Below, piece after piece: positions 52,898 through 61,772 of a stretch of DNA of 64,000 nucleotides. Origin of the DNA: Promicromonospora sp. MEB111. GTDB lineage: Bacteria; Actinomycetota; Actinomycetes; Actinomycetales; Cellulomonadaceae. The position numbers and the translations under genes are program-made. Position 1 is the stretch's first letter. The number at the start of each line of letters is the position of its first letter. The notes under the pieces were generated by a model. That model ran no database searches. It had not been told where the DNA came from and saw only the letters and a program-made list of their open reading frames with translations. The stretch covers positions 248,001 through 312,000 of the forward strand of contig NZ_JARVSD010000011.1 in assembly GCF_030209445.1 (NCBI RefSeq), in the 5' to 3' direction.

Positions 52898-53410
52898 TCA
52901 CAGCTCCGTCGTCAGGAACAGCGAGTCCCCGTGCACGGCGTCCTTCTCCACGCGGCCGGACTCCACGAACCCGACCTTCGCCAGCACCCGGAGCGACGCG
53001 CCGTTCCAGTCCCGCACCGTGGCCCACAGCCGCCGGTAGCCCGACTCCCGTGCCCAGCCCAGCACCGCCCGTGCGGCCTCGGTCGCGTACCCCTGACCCC
53101 AGGCGCGGCGCAGCAGCTCGTATGCCAGCTCCGGCTCGTCCTCCGGCCCGTGCGTGTTCGCGATCAGCCCGCAGTAGCCGACGACGTCGCCGGTCGCCCT
53201 GACCTCCAGCGCCGGCAGCCCGAGGGAACCGGGCGGGGCACCGTCGCGGATCCAGCCCTCGACGTCCTCGACGGTGGGCCGGCCGTCGGCGCCGATCCGC
53301 CGGTGCCGCGGCACCCGCGGGTCGCGTTCGGTCCACATCTCGTGCTGGACGGCGGCCTCGGACACGCGCCACGGCCGCAGCAGCAGGCGTTCGGTCTCCA
53401 GCACGAACAT
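52898..53410 (-). CDS. GNAT-family N-acetyltransferase (RimJ-like)
   Basis: A 170-residue protein starting MFVLETERLLLRPW, the usual opening of the RimJ/RimL group. The acetyl-CoA loop is AWGQGYATEAARAVLGWA (Q/R-x-x-G-x-G/A), followed by ATVRDWNGASLRVLAKVGF, the N-x-x-S-x-x-x-x-x-K segment. Acceptor unknown. Convergent with the ATPase gene 15 bp away. Confidence 0.87.
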   Translation of the reverse strand: MFVLETERLLLRPWRVSEAAVQHEMWTERDPRVPRHRRIGADGRPTVEDVEGWIRDGAPPGSLGLPALEVRATGDVVGYCGLIANTHGPEDEPELAYELLRRAWGQGYATEAARAVLGWARESGYRRLWATVRDWNGASLRVLAKVGFVESGRVEKDAVHGDSLFLTTEL

Positions 53411-53537
53411 GCGACCGACCCTATCCGGCGCCCCGGACGCCGGCCGGTTGCCCGCCCTCGTCCGTCCTCGTCGCTCCGCCCTGACGTCCCTCGGACGCCC
53501 CAGCACCAGCCGCGCCCCGCATGGCAGCATGCGGGCC

Positions 53538-54128
53538 ATGAAGCTGCACGAACGGATCGAAGGCCGGCTGCGAGAGTTCGTCGAACGGCAGCCCGTGTTC
53601 TTCGTGGCGACGGCGCCCCTGGCCGCGGACGGGCACGTCAACCTCTCGCCCCGCGGCGTCCCCGGCACCTTCGGCGTGCTCGACGACCACACGTTCGCGT
53701 GGCTCGACGCCACCGGCAGCGGCAGCGAGACCATCGCGCACCTGCGCGAGAACGGCCGGATCACCGTCATGTTCTGCGCGTTCGACGGCCCGCCGAACAT
53801 CGTCCGGCTGCACGGCACCGGCCGCGTCGTGACTCGGTACGACGACGGGTACGCGGCGCTCGCGGGCGGCTTCATCAACGTGCCCGGCGCCCGCGCGGTC
53901 GTCGTCGTCGACGTCGACCGTGTCTCCGACAGCTGCGGCTGGGGCGTGCCGCTCATGGCGTACGAGGGCGAGCGGGACCTGATGGGCCCCTACTTCGAGC
54001 GCAAGGGCGAGGCCGGGCAGCAGGAGTACCGGCGACGGAAGAACCTGACGAGCATCGACGGCCTGCGGGCCTTCGACGACGACCCGGCCGACGACCCTGC
54101 CGACGACCCGGCCCCCGCGGGTCAGTAG
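53538..54128 (+). CDS. Pyridoxamine-5'-phosphate oxidase-family flavoprotein
   Basis: A 196-residue split-barrel protein. MKLHERIEGRLREFVERQPV opens the fold, FFVATAPLAADGHVNLSPRG is the FMN-phosphate region, and GSGSETIAHLRENGRITVMF follows. The end (GWGVPLMAYEGERDLMGPYF) places it in the group near Rv1155-like proteins. An Asp/Pro-rich repeat tail (DDPADDPADDPA) closes it. It overlaps the stop of the glutamate decarboxylase gene by 7 bp. Confidence 0.82.
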   Translation: MKLHERIEGRLREFVERQPVFFVATAPLAADGHVNLSPRGVPGTFGVLDDHTFAWLDATGSGSETIAHLRENGRITVMFCAFDGPPNIVRLHGTGRVVTRYDDGYAALAGGFINVPGARAVVVVDVDRVSDSCGWGVPLMAYEGERDLMGPYFERKGEAGQQEYRRRKNLTSIDGLRAFDDDPADDPADDPAPAGQ

Positions 54129-55495
54129 CCCGTACCGGTCTTGGCCTGCAGCCGCTCGGTCGGGTGCGCGCCACCCTTGAGGTCGAGGGTCGTGCAGGCG
54201 TCCTCGATGTCCTGCGTCAGCCGGTCCACCTGGGCCCGGCTCATCGTCTCCTTGACCAGGGCACGGAGGATCTTCACGTCCTGCGCGTCCGGCGGGAGCG
54301 TGTACGCCGGCACCATCCAGCCGCGCTCCGCCGAGAGCTGCCAGGCGATGTCCGACTCGTCGTACCCCACGTGGTCGCCCGCCAGCCGGAAGGCGACCAG
54401 CGGCAGCTGCTCGGCGTCGTCGCCGATCACCTCGAACCGCCCCGTCTCGCGCAGGTTGGCCGCCAGCACCCGGGCGTTCTGCTGCATCTGCGTCATCACG
54501 TAGGTGTAGCCCTCACGGCCGAGCCGCACGAAGTTGTAGTACTGGGCGAGCACCATCGCCGCGCCGGTCGAGAAGTTGAGCGTGAAGGTCGCGTCCGTCT
54601 TGCCCAGGTAGTTCTCGTAGAACACGAGGTCCTTCGCGAGGTCCGACGTCTCACGGAAGACCAGCCAGCCGATCCCGGGATAGACCAGTCCGTACTTGTG
54701 GCCCGACACGTTGATGGACCGGACCTGCTCCAGCCGGAAGTCCCACGGCGAGTCGGGGTAGAGGAAGGGCCAGACGAAGCCGCCGCTGGCGCCGTCGACG
54801 TGCAGCGGGATGTCGAGCCCGCGCTCCGCCCGGACGTCCAGGAGCAGCCGGTTGATGCCGACGATGTCGTCCATGTGCCCCGTGAAGGTGGTACCGAGCA
54901 CGGCGGCCACGCCGATCGTGTTCTCGTCGAGGTACGGGGACACGTCGTCGGGCCCGATCGTGTACTTGTCCTTCGCCAGCGGGATGATCCGGGGCTCGAC
55001 GTCGAAGTACCGGCAGAACTTCTCCCAGACCACGTGCACGTCGCCGCCGAAGACCAGGTTGGGGCGGTCGACGGGCTGACCTGCTGCCTCGCGGCGCTCC
55101 TTCCACTTCCACTTCAGCGAGAGCGCACCGAGCATGATCGCCTCCGACGACCCCTGGGTGCGGCACCCGGTGGTCTCCCCGGGGGCGTGGAAGAGGTCCG
55201 CGAGCATCCGCACGCACCGCTGCTCGATCTCCGCGGAGATCGGGTACTCCGCGTGGTCGATGAAGTTGCGGTGCAGGTTCTCGGCGATGATCCGCTGCGC
55301 CTCGGGTTCCATCCAGGTGGTGACGAACGTCGCCAGGTTGCGCATGGGGTCACCCTCGAGCGCCAGGTCCTCGCCCAGCATCCGCATGGTGTCGGTGGGA
55401 CTCATCCCCGTCGCCGGGAACACCGAGGAGGGTGCCTCCTCGGTGAGGAATCTGTTTCCGTAGAGCGCCGTCGTGCGCTCGTCGCGCGTGGCCAT
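54122..55495 (-). CDS. gadB: Glutamate decarboxylase
   Basis: A 457-residue PLP enzyme, L-glutamate to GABA + CO2, consuming a cytoplasmic proton. The PLP lysine is K267 (INVSGHKYGLVYPG), with the preceding HVDGASGGF and the substrate loop TGCRTQGSSEAIMLG. The N-terminal PSSVFPATGMSP and the sequence around residue 80 (RNFIDHAEYPISAEI) match bacterial GadB/plant GAD. No GadC antiporter is adjacent. The last about 20 residues carry no clear calmodulin-like or Trp-His motif. Confidence 0.93.
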   Translation of the reverse strand: MATRDERTTALYGNRFLTEEAPSSVFPATGMSPTDTMRMLGEDLALEGDPMRNLATFVTTWMEPEAQRIIAENLHRNFIDHAEYPISAEIEQRCVRMLADLFHAPGETTGCRTQGSSEAIMLGALSLKWKWKERREAAGQPVDRPNLVFGGDVHVVWEKFCRYFDVEPRIIPLAKDKYTIGPDDVSPYLDENTIGVAAVLGTTFTGHMDDIVGINRLLLDVRAERGLDIPLHVDGASGGFVWPFLYPDSPWDFRLEQVRSINVSGHKYGLVYPGIGWLVFRETSDLAKDLVFYENYLGKTDATFTLNFSTGAAMVLAQYYNFVRLGREGYTYVMTQMQQNARVLAANLRETGRFEVIGDDAEQLPLVAFRLAGDHVGYDESDIAWQLSAERGWMVPAYTLPPDAQDVKILRALVKETMSRAQVDRLTQDIEDACTTLDLKGGAHPTERLQAKTGTGY

Positions 55496-55580
55496 GTTTT
55501 CGAGTCAAGCACGGCGCCCCGGCACCGTCGACCCGAGGGAGGGCGAACTTGACCCGGCGCTCGCGGGTCTGTCCGCGGTG

Positions 55581-56468
55581 TCAGCGGTCCGGGCGTTCCG
55601 CGAGCTGCAGCGCCCCGCCGACGACGAAGCAGACCGCCCCCGCGAACGTGCCCCAGTTGACCATGCCCAGGTCCACCACGGTCGACGTGGCCGGCCGGGT
55701 GAACGCGGCGAGCCCGGCGAGGAAGAAGAAGACCGAGCCGAGCTGGTTGACCGCCACCACCCACCAGCCGAGATCGTGGGGCCGCAGCCCGATGCGGCCG
55801 TGGCAGACCTCGACCAGGGCGAGGTGCCCCGAGACGAGAAAGCAGATACAGCCCACGATGTCCGGGAACCAGATCCACCCGTTGGACTGCCGCGCCGTGA
55901 GGTCGGACGCGAACGCGGCGACGAGGCTGACCCCGAAGGACAGGGTGCCGGCGAACAGCACCGCCGCGCTGAGCCAGCCGATCTGCCGGGGCCACCATGC
56001 CCACCACCGCCACGACGTGGTGCGCAGCATGCCGCGCGCGTCGATGTCGGTCGGCATGTTCGACGCCTGCACCACCGAGACGTAGCCGCCCGCGCTGAAG
56101 AACACCCCGCCGACGAGGTAGACCATGTCGACGCCCCGGACGCTCCCCGCGCCGAACTGGGCCAGCAAGGGGCCGAGGGCGAACAGGGAGCCGCCGATCA
56201 TGAAGGCGATGCCCGCGGCGAGGTTCGCCCGGGCCAGCCGGGTCGCGGTCGCGGGCTCGGCACCGACGACGCGGGTCACGCTCCCGTCGGCGTCCCGGAT
56301 CTCGACCCGGCCGCGGCGACGGACCGCGCGCGACGCCCAGCGGACCGACGAGCCGTCGACGAGATGCCAGGTCATCCGGGTGACGAACCCGCCCGAACGC
56401 TCGACCCGGCCCAGCGCCCACCGCGCCGGACGGGCTATACGCAGGCCGTGCGGCGCGTCGTCAGCCAC
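55581..56468 (-). CDS. Polytopic membrane protein of unknown function
   Basis: A 295-residue protein. About 75 polar residues are followed by six to eight hydrophobic segments (for example ARANLAAGIAFMIGGSLFAL, MVYLVGGVFFSAGGYVSVV, WLSAAVLFAGTLSFGVSLVA, IVGCICFLVSGHLALV, NWGTFAGAVCFVVGGAL). A repeating 'GxxxFxxGG' theme recalls YrhK-type membrane domains (possible, not proven). It is divergent from a phosphatase gene. Confidence 0.65.
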   Translation of the reverse strand: MADDAPHGLRIARPARWALGRVERSGGFVTRMTWHLVDGSSVRWASRAVRRRGRVEIRDADGSVTRVVGAEPATATRLARANLAAGIAFMIGGSLFALGPLLAQFGAGSVRGVDMVYLVGGVFFSAGGYVSVVQASNMPTDIDARGMLRTTSWRWWAWWPRQIGWLSAAVLFAGTLSFGVSLVAAFASDLTARQSNGWIWFPDIVGCICFLVSGHLALVEVCHGRIGLRPHDLGWWVVAVNQLGSVFFFLAGLAAFTRPATSTVVDLGMVNWGTFAGAVCFVVGGALQLAERPDR

Positions 56469-56548
56469 GTCTCGAAGTTAGCACCGGCCCGGCCGGCGCG
56501 CGGGCCCCGCGCGTCGGCCGGACCCGGCCGGTCGGGGAGAATGCGCCC

Positions 56549-57211
56549 ATGCGACTTCTGCTGCTGCGCCACGGACAGACCCCCTCGAACGTGGAAGGGC
56601 TGCTCGACACGGCACACCCCGGACCGGGCCTGACCCGGCTCGGCGAGCGGCAGGCGGCCGCGGTCCCCGCGGCGCTGCGCGGCCGCCAGATCGACGCGAT
56701 CGCCGTCTCCTCGCTGGTACGGACGTCGCTCACGGCGGCGCCGCTCGCCCAGGAGCGTGGGATCGAGCCGCAGGTGCTGGACGGCCTGCGCGAGATCGAC
56801 GCCGGCGAGCTGGAGATGGCAGGAGCGCACGAGGCGCACCTGCGCTACCTCGACACGGTGTTCGGCTGGGCGCGCGGCGACGTCGGCCGTGCGATGCCCG
56901 GCGGCCCCGACGGCCGCGCGTTCCTCAGCCGGTACGACGACGCCGTCGCGCAGCTCGCCGCGCAGGGCCTCGAGAGCGTCCTCGTGGTCTCGCACGGCGC
57001 CGCGATCCGCGCGTGGGCGGCGGCGCGCGCGGCGGACGTCGACGTCGACCACGCCGAGCGCACGCCGCTGGCCAACACCGGCCTGGTAGAGGTCGAGGGC
57101 GACCCCGTGGGCGGCTGGCGGCTGAAGGCGTGGAACGCGGACCCCGCGGGCGGGCCCGAGCTGGCCGCGCCGGCCGCGGACGACCCGACGGGTGAACCCG
57201 TCGAGCCGTAG
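56549..57211 (+). CDS. Histidine phosphatase / phosphoglycerate mutase family
   Basis: A 220-residue protein with the LLLRHGQTPSNVEGLLD motif, SSLVRTSLTAAPLA, a catalytic Glu in LREIDAGELE, and the second His in VVSHGAAIRAW. The tail is Ala/Pro/Glu-rich. Substrate unknown. Confidence 0.85.
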   Translation: MRLLLLRHGQTPSNVEGLLDTAHPGPGLTRLGERQAAAVPAALRGRQIDAIAVSSLVRTSLTAAPLAQERGIEPQVLDGLREIDAGELEMAGAHEAHLRYLDTVFGWARGDVGRAMPGGPDGRAFLSRYDDAVAQLAAQGLESVLVVSHGAAIRAWAAARAADVDVDHAERTPLANTGLVEVEGDPVGGWRLKAWNADPAGGPELAAPAADDPTGEPVEP

Positions 57212-57283
57212 GCCCTTCCCGACGAGGGGGCGCACCGCCGATCACCGACGACCGCACCGGCTCTCGATACAGCGTTCCGTGAA

Positions 57284-57299
57284 TACACGATTCCGTGTA
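57284..57299. promoter_or_regulatory. Palindrome TACACG-ATTC-CGTGTA, candidate ArsR/CmtR operator
   Basis: Perfect 6-bp arms 12 bp before the ArsR-family ATG; TTCCGTG is also repeated directly (57275-57281 and 57291-57297). ArsR-type repressors bind such 12-2-12-like palindromes over their own promoters. Confidence 0.6.
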
Positions 57300-57310
57300 C
57301 TGTCGCTCCC

Positions 57311-57655
57311 ATGACCGAGACGATCGCCGAGTCGGTGACCCTGACCCATACCGCCGCCCTGGCGCGGCTGGGGCACGCGCTGTCCGACGAGACCCGCACC
57401 CGCATCCTGCTCGCGCTGCGGGAGGCGCCGGCCTACCCGTCCGACCTCGCCGACGCGCTGGGCGTGTCCCGGCAGGTGATGTCCAACCAGCTCGCCTGCC
57501 TGAGGGGCTGCGGGCTGGTCGAGTCCGTCAAGGACGGACGGCGGTCCTGGTACCGGCTCGCGGACACCCGCCTCGCGCCCGCGCTGGGTGACCTGCTCGG
57601 CCTGGTGCTGGCGGTCGACCCCGGCTGCTGCGGCCCCGACTGCACGTGCGCATGA
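57311..57655 (+). CDS. ArsR/SmtB-family metal-sensing repressor (CmtR-like)
   Basis: A 114-residue winged helix protein. The recognition region is DLADALGVSRQVMSNQLACL; the CLRGCG pair matches the Cys57/Cys61 Cd/Pb-binding pair of mycobacterial CmtR, and the C-terminal CCGPDCTCA could supply the third thiolate (CmtR uses Cys102). Cd(II)/Pb(II) binding would release the operator just upstream and induce the CDF transporter gene that overlaps its stop (ATGA). Confidence 0.88.
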   Translation: MTETIAESVTLTHTAALARLGHALSDETRTRILLALREAPAYPSDLADALGVSRQVMSNQLACLRGCGLVESVKDGRRSWYRLADTRLAPALGDLLGLVLAVDPGCCGPDCTCA

Positions 57656-58371
57656 CCGCGCTCCCCGTGCCCCGGCCGCTGGGCGTCGCGCGGCGTGCGG
57701 TGCTGGCCCGCCGCATCCGCTGGGTCGTGGCCGCCACGATCACCTACAACGTCGTCGAGGCGGCGGTCGCCCTGGCCGCCGGCCACATCGCCTCCTCCAG
57801 CGCGCTGATCGGGTTCGGCCTGGACTCCGTGGTCGAGGTGCTGTCGGCGGCCGCGGTCGCCTGGCAGTTCGCGGGCCGCGACCCGGAGGCCCGCGAGAAG
57901 GTCGCGATGCGCCTGATCGCCGTCTCGTTCTTCGGCCTGGCCGCGTTCGTCACCGTCGACGCCGCCCGCGCCCTGCTCGGCGCCACCTCGCCCGAGCACT
58001 CCACGGTCGGCATCGTCCTGGCCGCCGTCAGCCTGCTGGTCATGCCGGGGCTGTCCTGGTTCGAGCGCCGCACGGGGCGCGAGCTGGGCTCCGCCTCCGC
58101 CGTGGCCGACTCCCGGCAGACCCTGATCTGCTCCTACCTCTCGGCGGCCCTGCTCGCCGGGCTCCTGCTCAACAGCCTGCTCGGCTGGTGGTGGGCCGAC
58201 CCGGTCGCTGCCGTGGTCATTGCGGGCTTCGCCGTCCGCGAGGGCTGGGAGGCCTGGCACGGCGACGCCTGCTGCACCCCCGTGGCCCAGCTCGTGGGCG
58301 AGGGCGAGCTCCAGGGTGGGCTCAGGGCCGAGCAGGGGTGCGGCGACGACGGCTGCCGCTGCGGGGACTAG
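57652..58371 (+). CDS. CDF-type cation exporter, short form with Cys-rich tail
   Basis: A 239-residue protein with five to six TM segments. Helix 2 is HIASSSALIGFGLDSVVEVL (DxxE rather than the usual HxxxD), helix 5 has ASAVADSRQTLICSYLS. The C terminus is cysteine-rich (DACCTPV, EQGCGDDGCRCGD). ATG 57652 overlaps the sensor's stop. The changed metal site and the Cys residues fit a soft metal such as Cd or Pb rather than Zn (inference). Confidence 0.82.
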   Translation: MTALPVPRPLGVARRAVLARRIRWVVAATITYNVVEAAVALAAGHIASSSALIGFGLDSVVEVLSAAAVAWQFAGRDPEAREKVAMRLIAVSFFGLAAFVTVDAARALLGATSPEHSTVGIVLAAVSLLVMPGLSWFERRTGRELGSASAVADSRQTLICSYLSAALLAGLLLNSLLGWWWADPVAAVVIAGFAVREGWEAWHGDACCTPVAQLVGEGELQGGLRAEQGCGDDGCRCGD

Positions 58372-60509
58372 CGCCCGACGCCGGCCACGGCCCCGTCCGG
58401 AGCCTCGTCCGTGGCCCCGTCCGGAGCCTCGACGCCGAGCTCCGGCGGCAGGTCGCCGTCGTGCCGCACCACCAGCGACGTGACCGCGCGGGTGAGGCAG
58501 ACGTAGAGGCGGCGCAGGCCGGTGGCGTGGTTCGGCTCGGCCGCGACGATCGCGGCCGGGTCGTGCAGCAGCACGTGGTCGAACTCCAGGCCCTTCGCCA
58601 GGGAGGCGGGCACCAGGTCCAGGTGGACGTCGAACTCCGAGGAGTCGTCCGGCTCCGCGTGGTCGCCGCCTGCCGCGGCCGGGGTGGCGTCCTCCTGCTC
58701 GCCCACGACGGCGAAGGTGAGCCCGACGGCGGCCAGCGTCTCGCGGACGTCCGGCACGGCGGCGTCGGGCACGATGAGGCCGACCGAGCCCTCCAGGTCC
58801 GCGATGCCGACGCCGACCAGCACGTCGTCGAGCGGTTCCGCTGTGAACCTGAGGCGGCCTCGGGCGCGCCGCACCGCGGTGGGCGGCTCCAGGCCGGGCG
58901 CGATGCTCGGCAGCAGCCGGGCGGCGAGCTCGATCACGTCGGCGGGCACGCGGAAGCCCGCCGTGAGCTGTTCCACGTACCCGTCCGGCTTGGCCAGGTG
59001 GCGCAGCACGTCCGCCCAGTCGCGTGCCGCCCAGGGCGTCGTGGCCTGGGCCAGGTCGCCGAGCACGGTGAGCGAGCCGGTGGCGGCGCGCCGGCCGAGG
59101 GAGCGCAGCATCATCGCGGACAGGTCCTGCGCCTCGTCGACCACGATGTGCGCCACCGACGTGGTCCGGTCCAGCAGGTCGGCGATCTCGTCGAGCAGCA
59201 CGAGGTCCGCCGTCGTCCAGCGGGCGGAGCCTGCGGTGCGGGGCGGACGGGCCCAGGTCAGGAGGGCCTGCTCGGCGTCGGTCAGGACGTCCTGAGCGCA
59301 CTCGGCCAGGAACTCCGGGTCGGAGAACAGGCGGAACAGCAGCTTGCGCGGGTCCACCGCGGGCCAGACGGCCGCCGCGTAGTCCCGCACGGGCTTGGTC
59401 CGGGCCAGCACGTCCCAGGCCTTGTCGTCGAGCGCGTCGCCGGTCTCCTCGATCTGGACCAGCACCCGGTGCGCCAGCGCGTGCCGGAGCTGGGCCGCGC
59501 CCAGCGCGTACGGCACGCCCCGGCCCATGACCTGCTCCACGGCCTCGCGCGCCTCGTAGGCCGGAACCCGCCAGCGGAACGAGCCGCGCGGCAGCACGAG
59601 CGTCTCCTCCGGGGTGCCGACGTGCGACCAGACGGCGCGGCGCAGCACCTCGGCCATCCGCCCGTCGCCCTTGAGGGTCGCGACGTCGGCGGGATCCGTG
59701 GCGCGGACCGGGGCGTGGCCGCTCACGATCTCCTCGATGGTCGCCTGAGTCGCGTGGATCTCGCCCAAGGCGGGCAGCACGTCGCGGATGTACCTCAGGA
59801 AGCTCTTGTTCGGCCCGACGACGAGCACGCCGCGGCGGGTGAGCTGGTCCCGGTGCGCGTACAGGAGGTACGCCGCGCGGTGCAGGCCCACCGCCGTCTT
59901 TCCGGTGCCGGGCGCGCCCTGCACCACGAGCGTGCGTTCGAGCGGCATACGGACGATGACGTCCTGCTCGGGCTGGATCGTCGCGACGATGTCACGCATG
60001 GGGCCGGAGCGCGGGCGCTCGATCTCGGCCTCGAGGATCTCGGAGTGTGCGGCGCCGTCGTCACCCTGCCCGCCCTGCCCACCCAGGCCGGCGCGGGTCA
60101 GGGACTCGTCCTCGAACGCCGTCAGGTGGCCGCGGGCGAACCCGTACCGGCGCCGGGCCGTGATGCCCATCGGCTCCTTGGCCGTGGCCCGGTAGAACGG
60201 GGTGCTCACGGGGGCGCGCCAGTCCACGACCATGGGCTCGCCGTCCGGGTCCGACACGTGGCGTCGTCCGATGTGGAAGGTCTCGCCGGCCGCGAGGTCG
60301 ATGCGGCCGAAGAAGAGCGGGATCTCCGGGTCGTCGGTGAGCTGCTCCATGCGGCGCGCGAGCGTGGCCTCCAGGACCTCGGCGCTCACCCAGTCGCCCG
60401 CGTAGCTGCCGTCGAGCGCGGCGACGCGGTCGCGCATCCGGCCGAGCTGTGAGCGGGCCTCGGCAAGGAACTCCCGCTCCGTGGCGAGCTCGGACGCGTC
60501 GGCGGGCAT
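58368..60509 (-). CDS. UvrD-like helicase of the HelD/HelR type (RNA polymerase recycling)
   Basis: A 713-residue SF1 helicase-like ATPase. An N-terminal coiled arm (about 1-60) precedes the split UvrD core. Walker A is VVQGAPGTGKTAVGLHRAAY, Walker B is HIVVDEAQDLSAMML, and the late motifs are LTAGFRVPADVIELA and RRLYVCLTRAV. HelD/HelR removes stalled RNA polymerase from DNA; the Streptomyces HelR also dislodges rifampicin. The promoter region was searched for a rifampicin-associated element; none seen. It overlaps the CDF gene's stop by 4 bp, convergently. Confidence 0.85.
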   Translation of the reverse strand: MPADASELATEREFLAEARSQLGRMRDRVAALDGSYAGDWVSAEVLEATLARRMEQLTDDPEIPLFFGRIDLAAGETFHIGRRHVSDPDGEPMVVDWRAPVSTPFYRATAKEPMGITARRRYGFARGHLTAFEDESLTRAGLGGQGGQGDDGAAHSEILEAEIERPRSGPMRDIVATIQPEQDVIVRMPLERTLVVQGAPGTGKTAVGLHRAAYLLYAHRDQLTRRGVLVVGPNKSFLRYIRDVLPALGEIHATQATIEEIVSGHAPVRATDPADVATLKGDGRMAEVLRRAVWSHVGTPEETLVLPRGSFRWRVPAYEAREAVEQVMGRGVPYALGAAQLRHALAHRVLVQIEETGDALDDKAWDVLARTKPVRDYAAAVWPAVDPRKLLFRLFSDPEFLAECAQDVLTDAEQALLTWARPPRTAGSARWTTADLVLLDEIADLLDRTTSVAHIVVDEAQDLSAMMLRSLGRRAATGSLTVLGDLAQATTPWAARDWADVLRHLAKPDGYVEQLTAGFRVPADVIELAARLLPSIAPGLEPPTAVRRARGRLRFTAEPLDDVLVGVGIADLEGSVGLIVPDAAVPDVRETLAAVGLTFAVVGEQEDATPAAAGGDHAEPDDSSEFDVHLDLVPASLAKGLEFDHVLLHDPAAIVAAEPNHATGLRRLYVCLTRAVTSLVVRHDGDLPPELGVEAPDGATDEAPDGAVAGVGR

Positions 60510-60745
60510 GGCAGGTCCTCCAGGGTGTGTGAGCGGGTCGGTGCGGGATGTTCGGCGCGCGAGGCGCTCGCGCGAACGGCCGCGTGAGTCTAGTGCCGGG
60601 AACCTGAACGTGGCGGCACATTTTCTTGACCGGGGCGCCAGCTCGGCCGGTCAGGAACCATATGTCCTTCGAGTCCGTTTCCACTGTCGCGCCAACCTGC
60701 CCCACGGTACGGTCGGTGCACCGCCCGGCCTAACGAGGAGCCTCA

Positions 60746-61102
60746 GTGTCGTCCGACGAGCTGCCCCAGGAGTTCCAGATCGACGTGCCCGACGAGATGG
60801 AGACCGGCGTACCGGCCGACTTCGCCTCGGTGTGGCACACACCGACGTCGTTCATCCTGGACTTCATCGCCGTGAAGCAGCCGCCGAGCCCGGTCTCGGA
60901 CCCGGAGTCGGGTGAGGTCACGTCGATCACCGTGCCGGGCCGGGTGGTTTCGCGCGTGCGCATTCCTCCGCAGCAGGTGTTCGAGCTCGCCAAGGCTCTC
61001 ACTATGCAGCTCGATGCATGGGAGAAGGAAAGCGCACCGAACGTTCGCAATCCCGGTGCCTCCGAAGGCCCGGACGGCCCCAATCGGTCGTCGGAGAATT
61101 GA
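60746..61102 (+). CDS. DUF3467 protein
   Basis: A 118-residue protein, recognised by ADFASVWHTPTSFILDFIAV and VSRVRIPPQQVFELAKALTM. The family is small, widespread and of unknown function. GTG 60746 has AACGAGGAG nearby. A polar tail (NPGASEGPDGPNRSSEN) ends it. Confidence 0.85.
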   Translation: MSSDELPQEFQIDVPDEMETGVPADFASVWHTPTSFILDFIAVKQPPSPVSDPESGEVTSITVPGRVVSRVRIPPQQVFELAKALTMQLDAWEKESAPNVRNPGASEGPDGPNRSSEN

Positions 61103-61370
61103 TTCCGGTGAATTTTTTTCTTGGACGTATGTCCAACTCGGTATCTTTATGTCCGATCTGACCGGGAGTTGTGTGCTAGTTTGCCCGGAGAAATACTGGG
61201 TTATACCAGTAGGGTCTTCGAAATGTAACCCTTGCAGGCTGTTCCACTTGCGATCTTCACGGATGTAGGCTGCCCGTGATCGCGACGAAGGCGTTGCAAT
61301 CTCCCAGAGTTGCCCGGGGGGTCGGGCGACCCGTTCCGGCGGCCATGTCGGGGAGCAATGAACAGGGGCG
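61103..61370. other. AT-richer intergenic region with two palindromes
   Basis: TTGGAC-GTAT-GTCCAA (61121-61136) and TACTGG-GTTATA-CCAGTA (61194-61211) lie in an unusually AT-rich stretch before the STAS gene. They look like operators or small hairpins. No gene is supported. Confidence 0.5.
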
Positions 61371-61739
61371 ATGCAAGTGAGCAACACCGAATTCGACAAC
61401 AGGGGGCGCACGGGCGGGATCCTGTTCGAGGAACAGGCTCGCACGAGCGTCGTGAGCATGTGGGGAGAGATCGATGTCTCTTTGCGCGGTGAGTCGAGTG
61501 CTGCCATAGCCAACGCCCTCGAGCGGGCCAAGGCGGTGGTCATCGACACGTCCAAGGTGACGTTCATGGACTCGACCGGCGTCGCGTTCCTCATGCAGAT
61601 GTACACCTACGGGACGCAGGAGGGCCTGACCGTCAGCCTTCCGGAGCCGCCGCCGGTGGTCCGGAACGTCATCGAGATGCTCGGGGTCGACGCGCTCTTC
61701 GCGCAGCCCGCGCACCCCCGCGCCGCGCGCGAGGCCTGA
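61371..61739 (+). CDS. STAS-domain anti-anti-sigma factor-like protein
   Basis: A 122-residue SpoIIAA-like protein. The phosphorylatable Ser is in [13 protein letters not shown] (S68), after the VVIDTSKV strand. Such proteins, when unphosphorylated, bind an anti-sigma kinase and free a sigma factor. No kinase gene is beside it. Confidence 0.82.
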   Translation: MQVSNTEFDNRGRTGGILFEEQARTSVVSMWGEIDVSLRGESSAAIANALERAKAVVIDTSKVTFMDSTGVAFLMQMYTYGTQEGLTVSLPEPPPVVRNVIEMLGVDALFAQPAHPRAAREA

Positions 61740-61740
61740 C

Positions 61741-61766
61741 CGCGCCCGGCACGGAGGCCGGGCGCG
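61741..61766. terminator. 10-bp hairpin between STAS and ppgK genes
   Basis: Perfect arms 61741-61750 and 61757-61766, loop ACGGAG, between convergent stops. Confidence 0.6.
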
Positions 61767-61772
61767 CGCGCC

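Noticed and set aside
60510-60745. Rifampicin-associated element before the HelD/HelR-like gene
   Set aside because: Only an imperfect GC hairpin (near 60549-60580) is present; the known 19-bp element was not seen.
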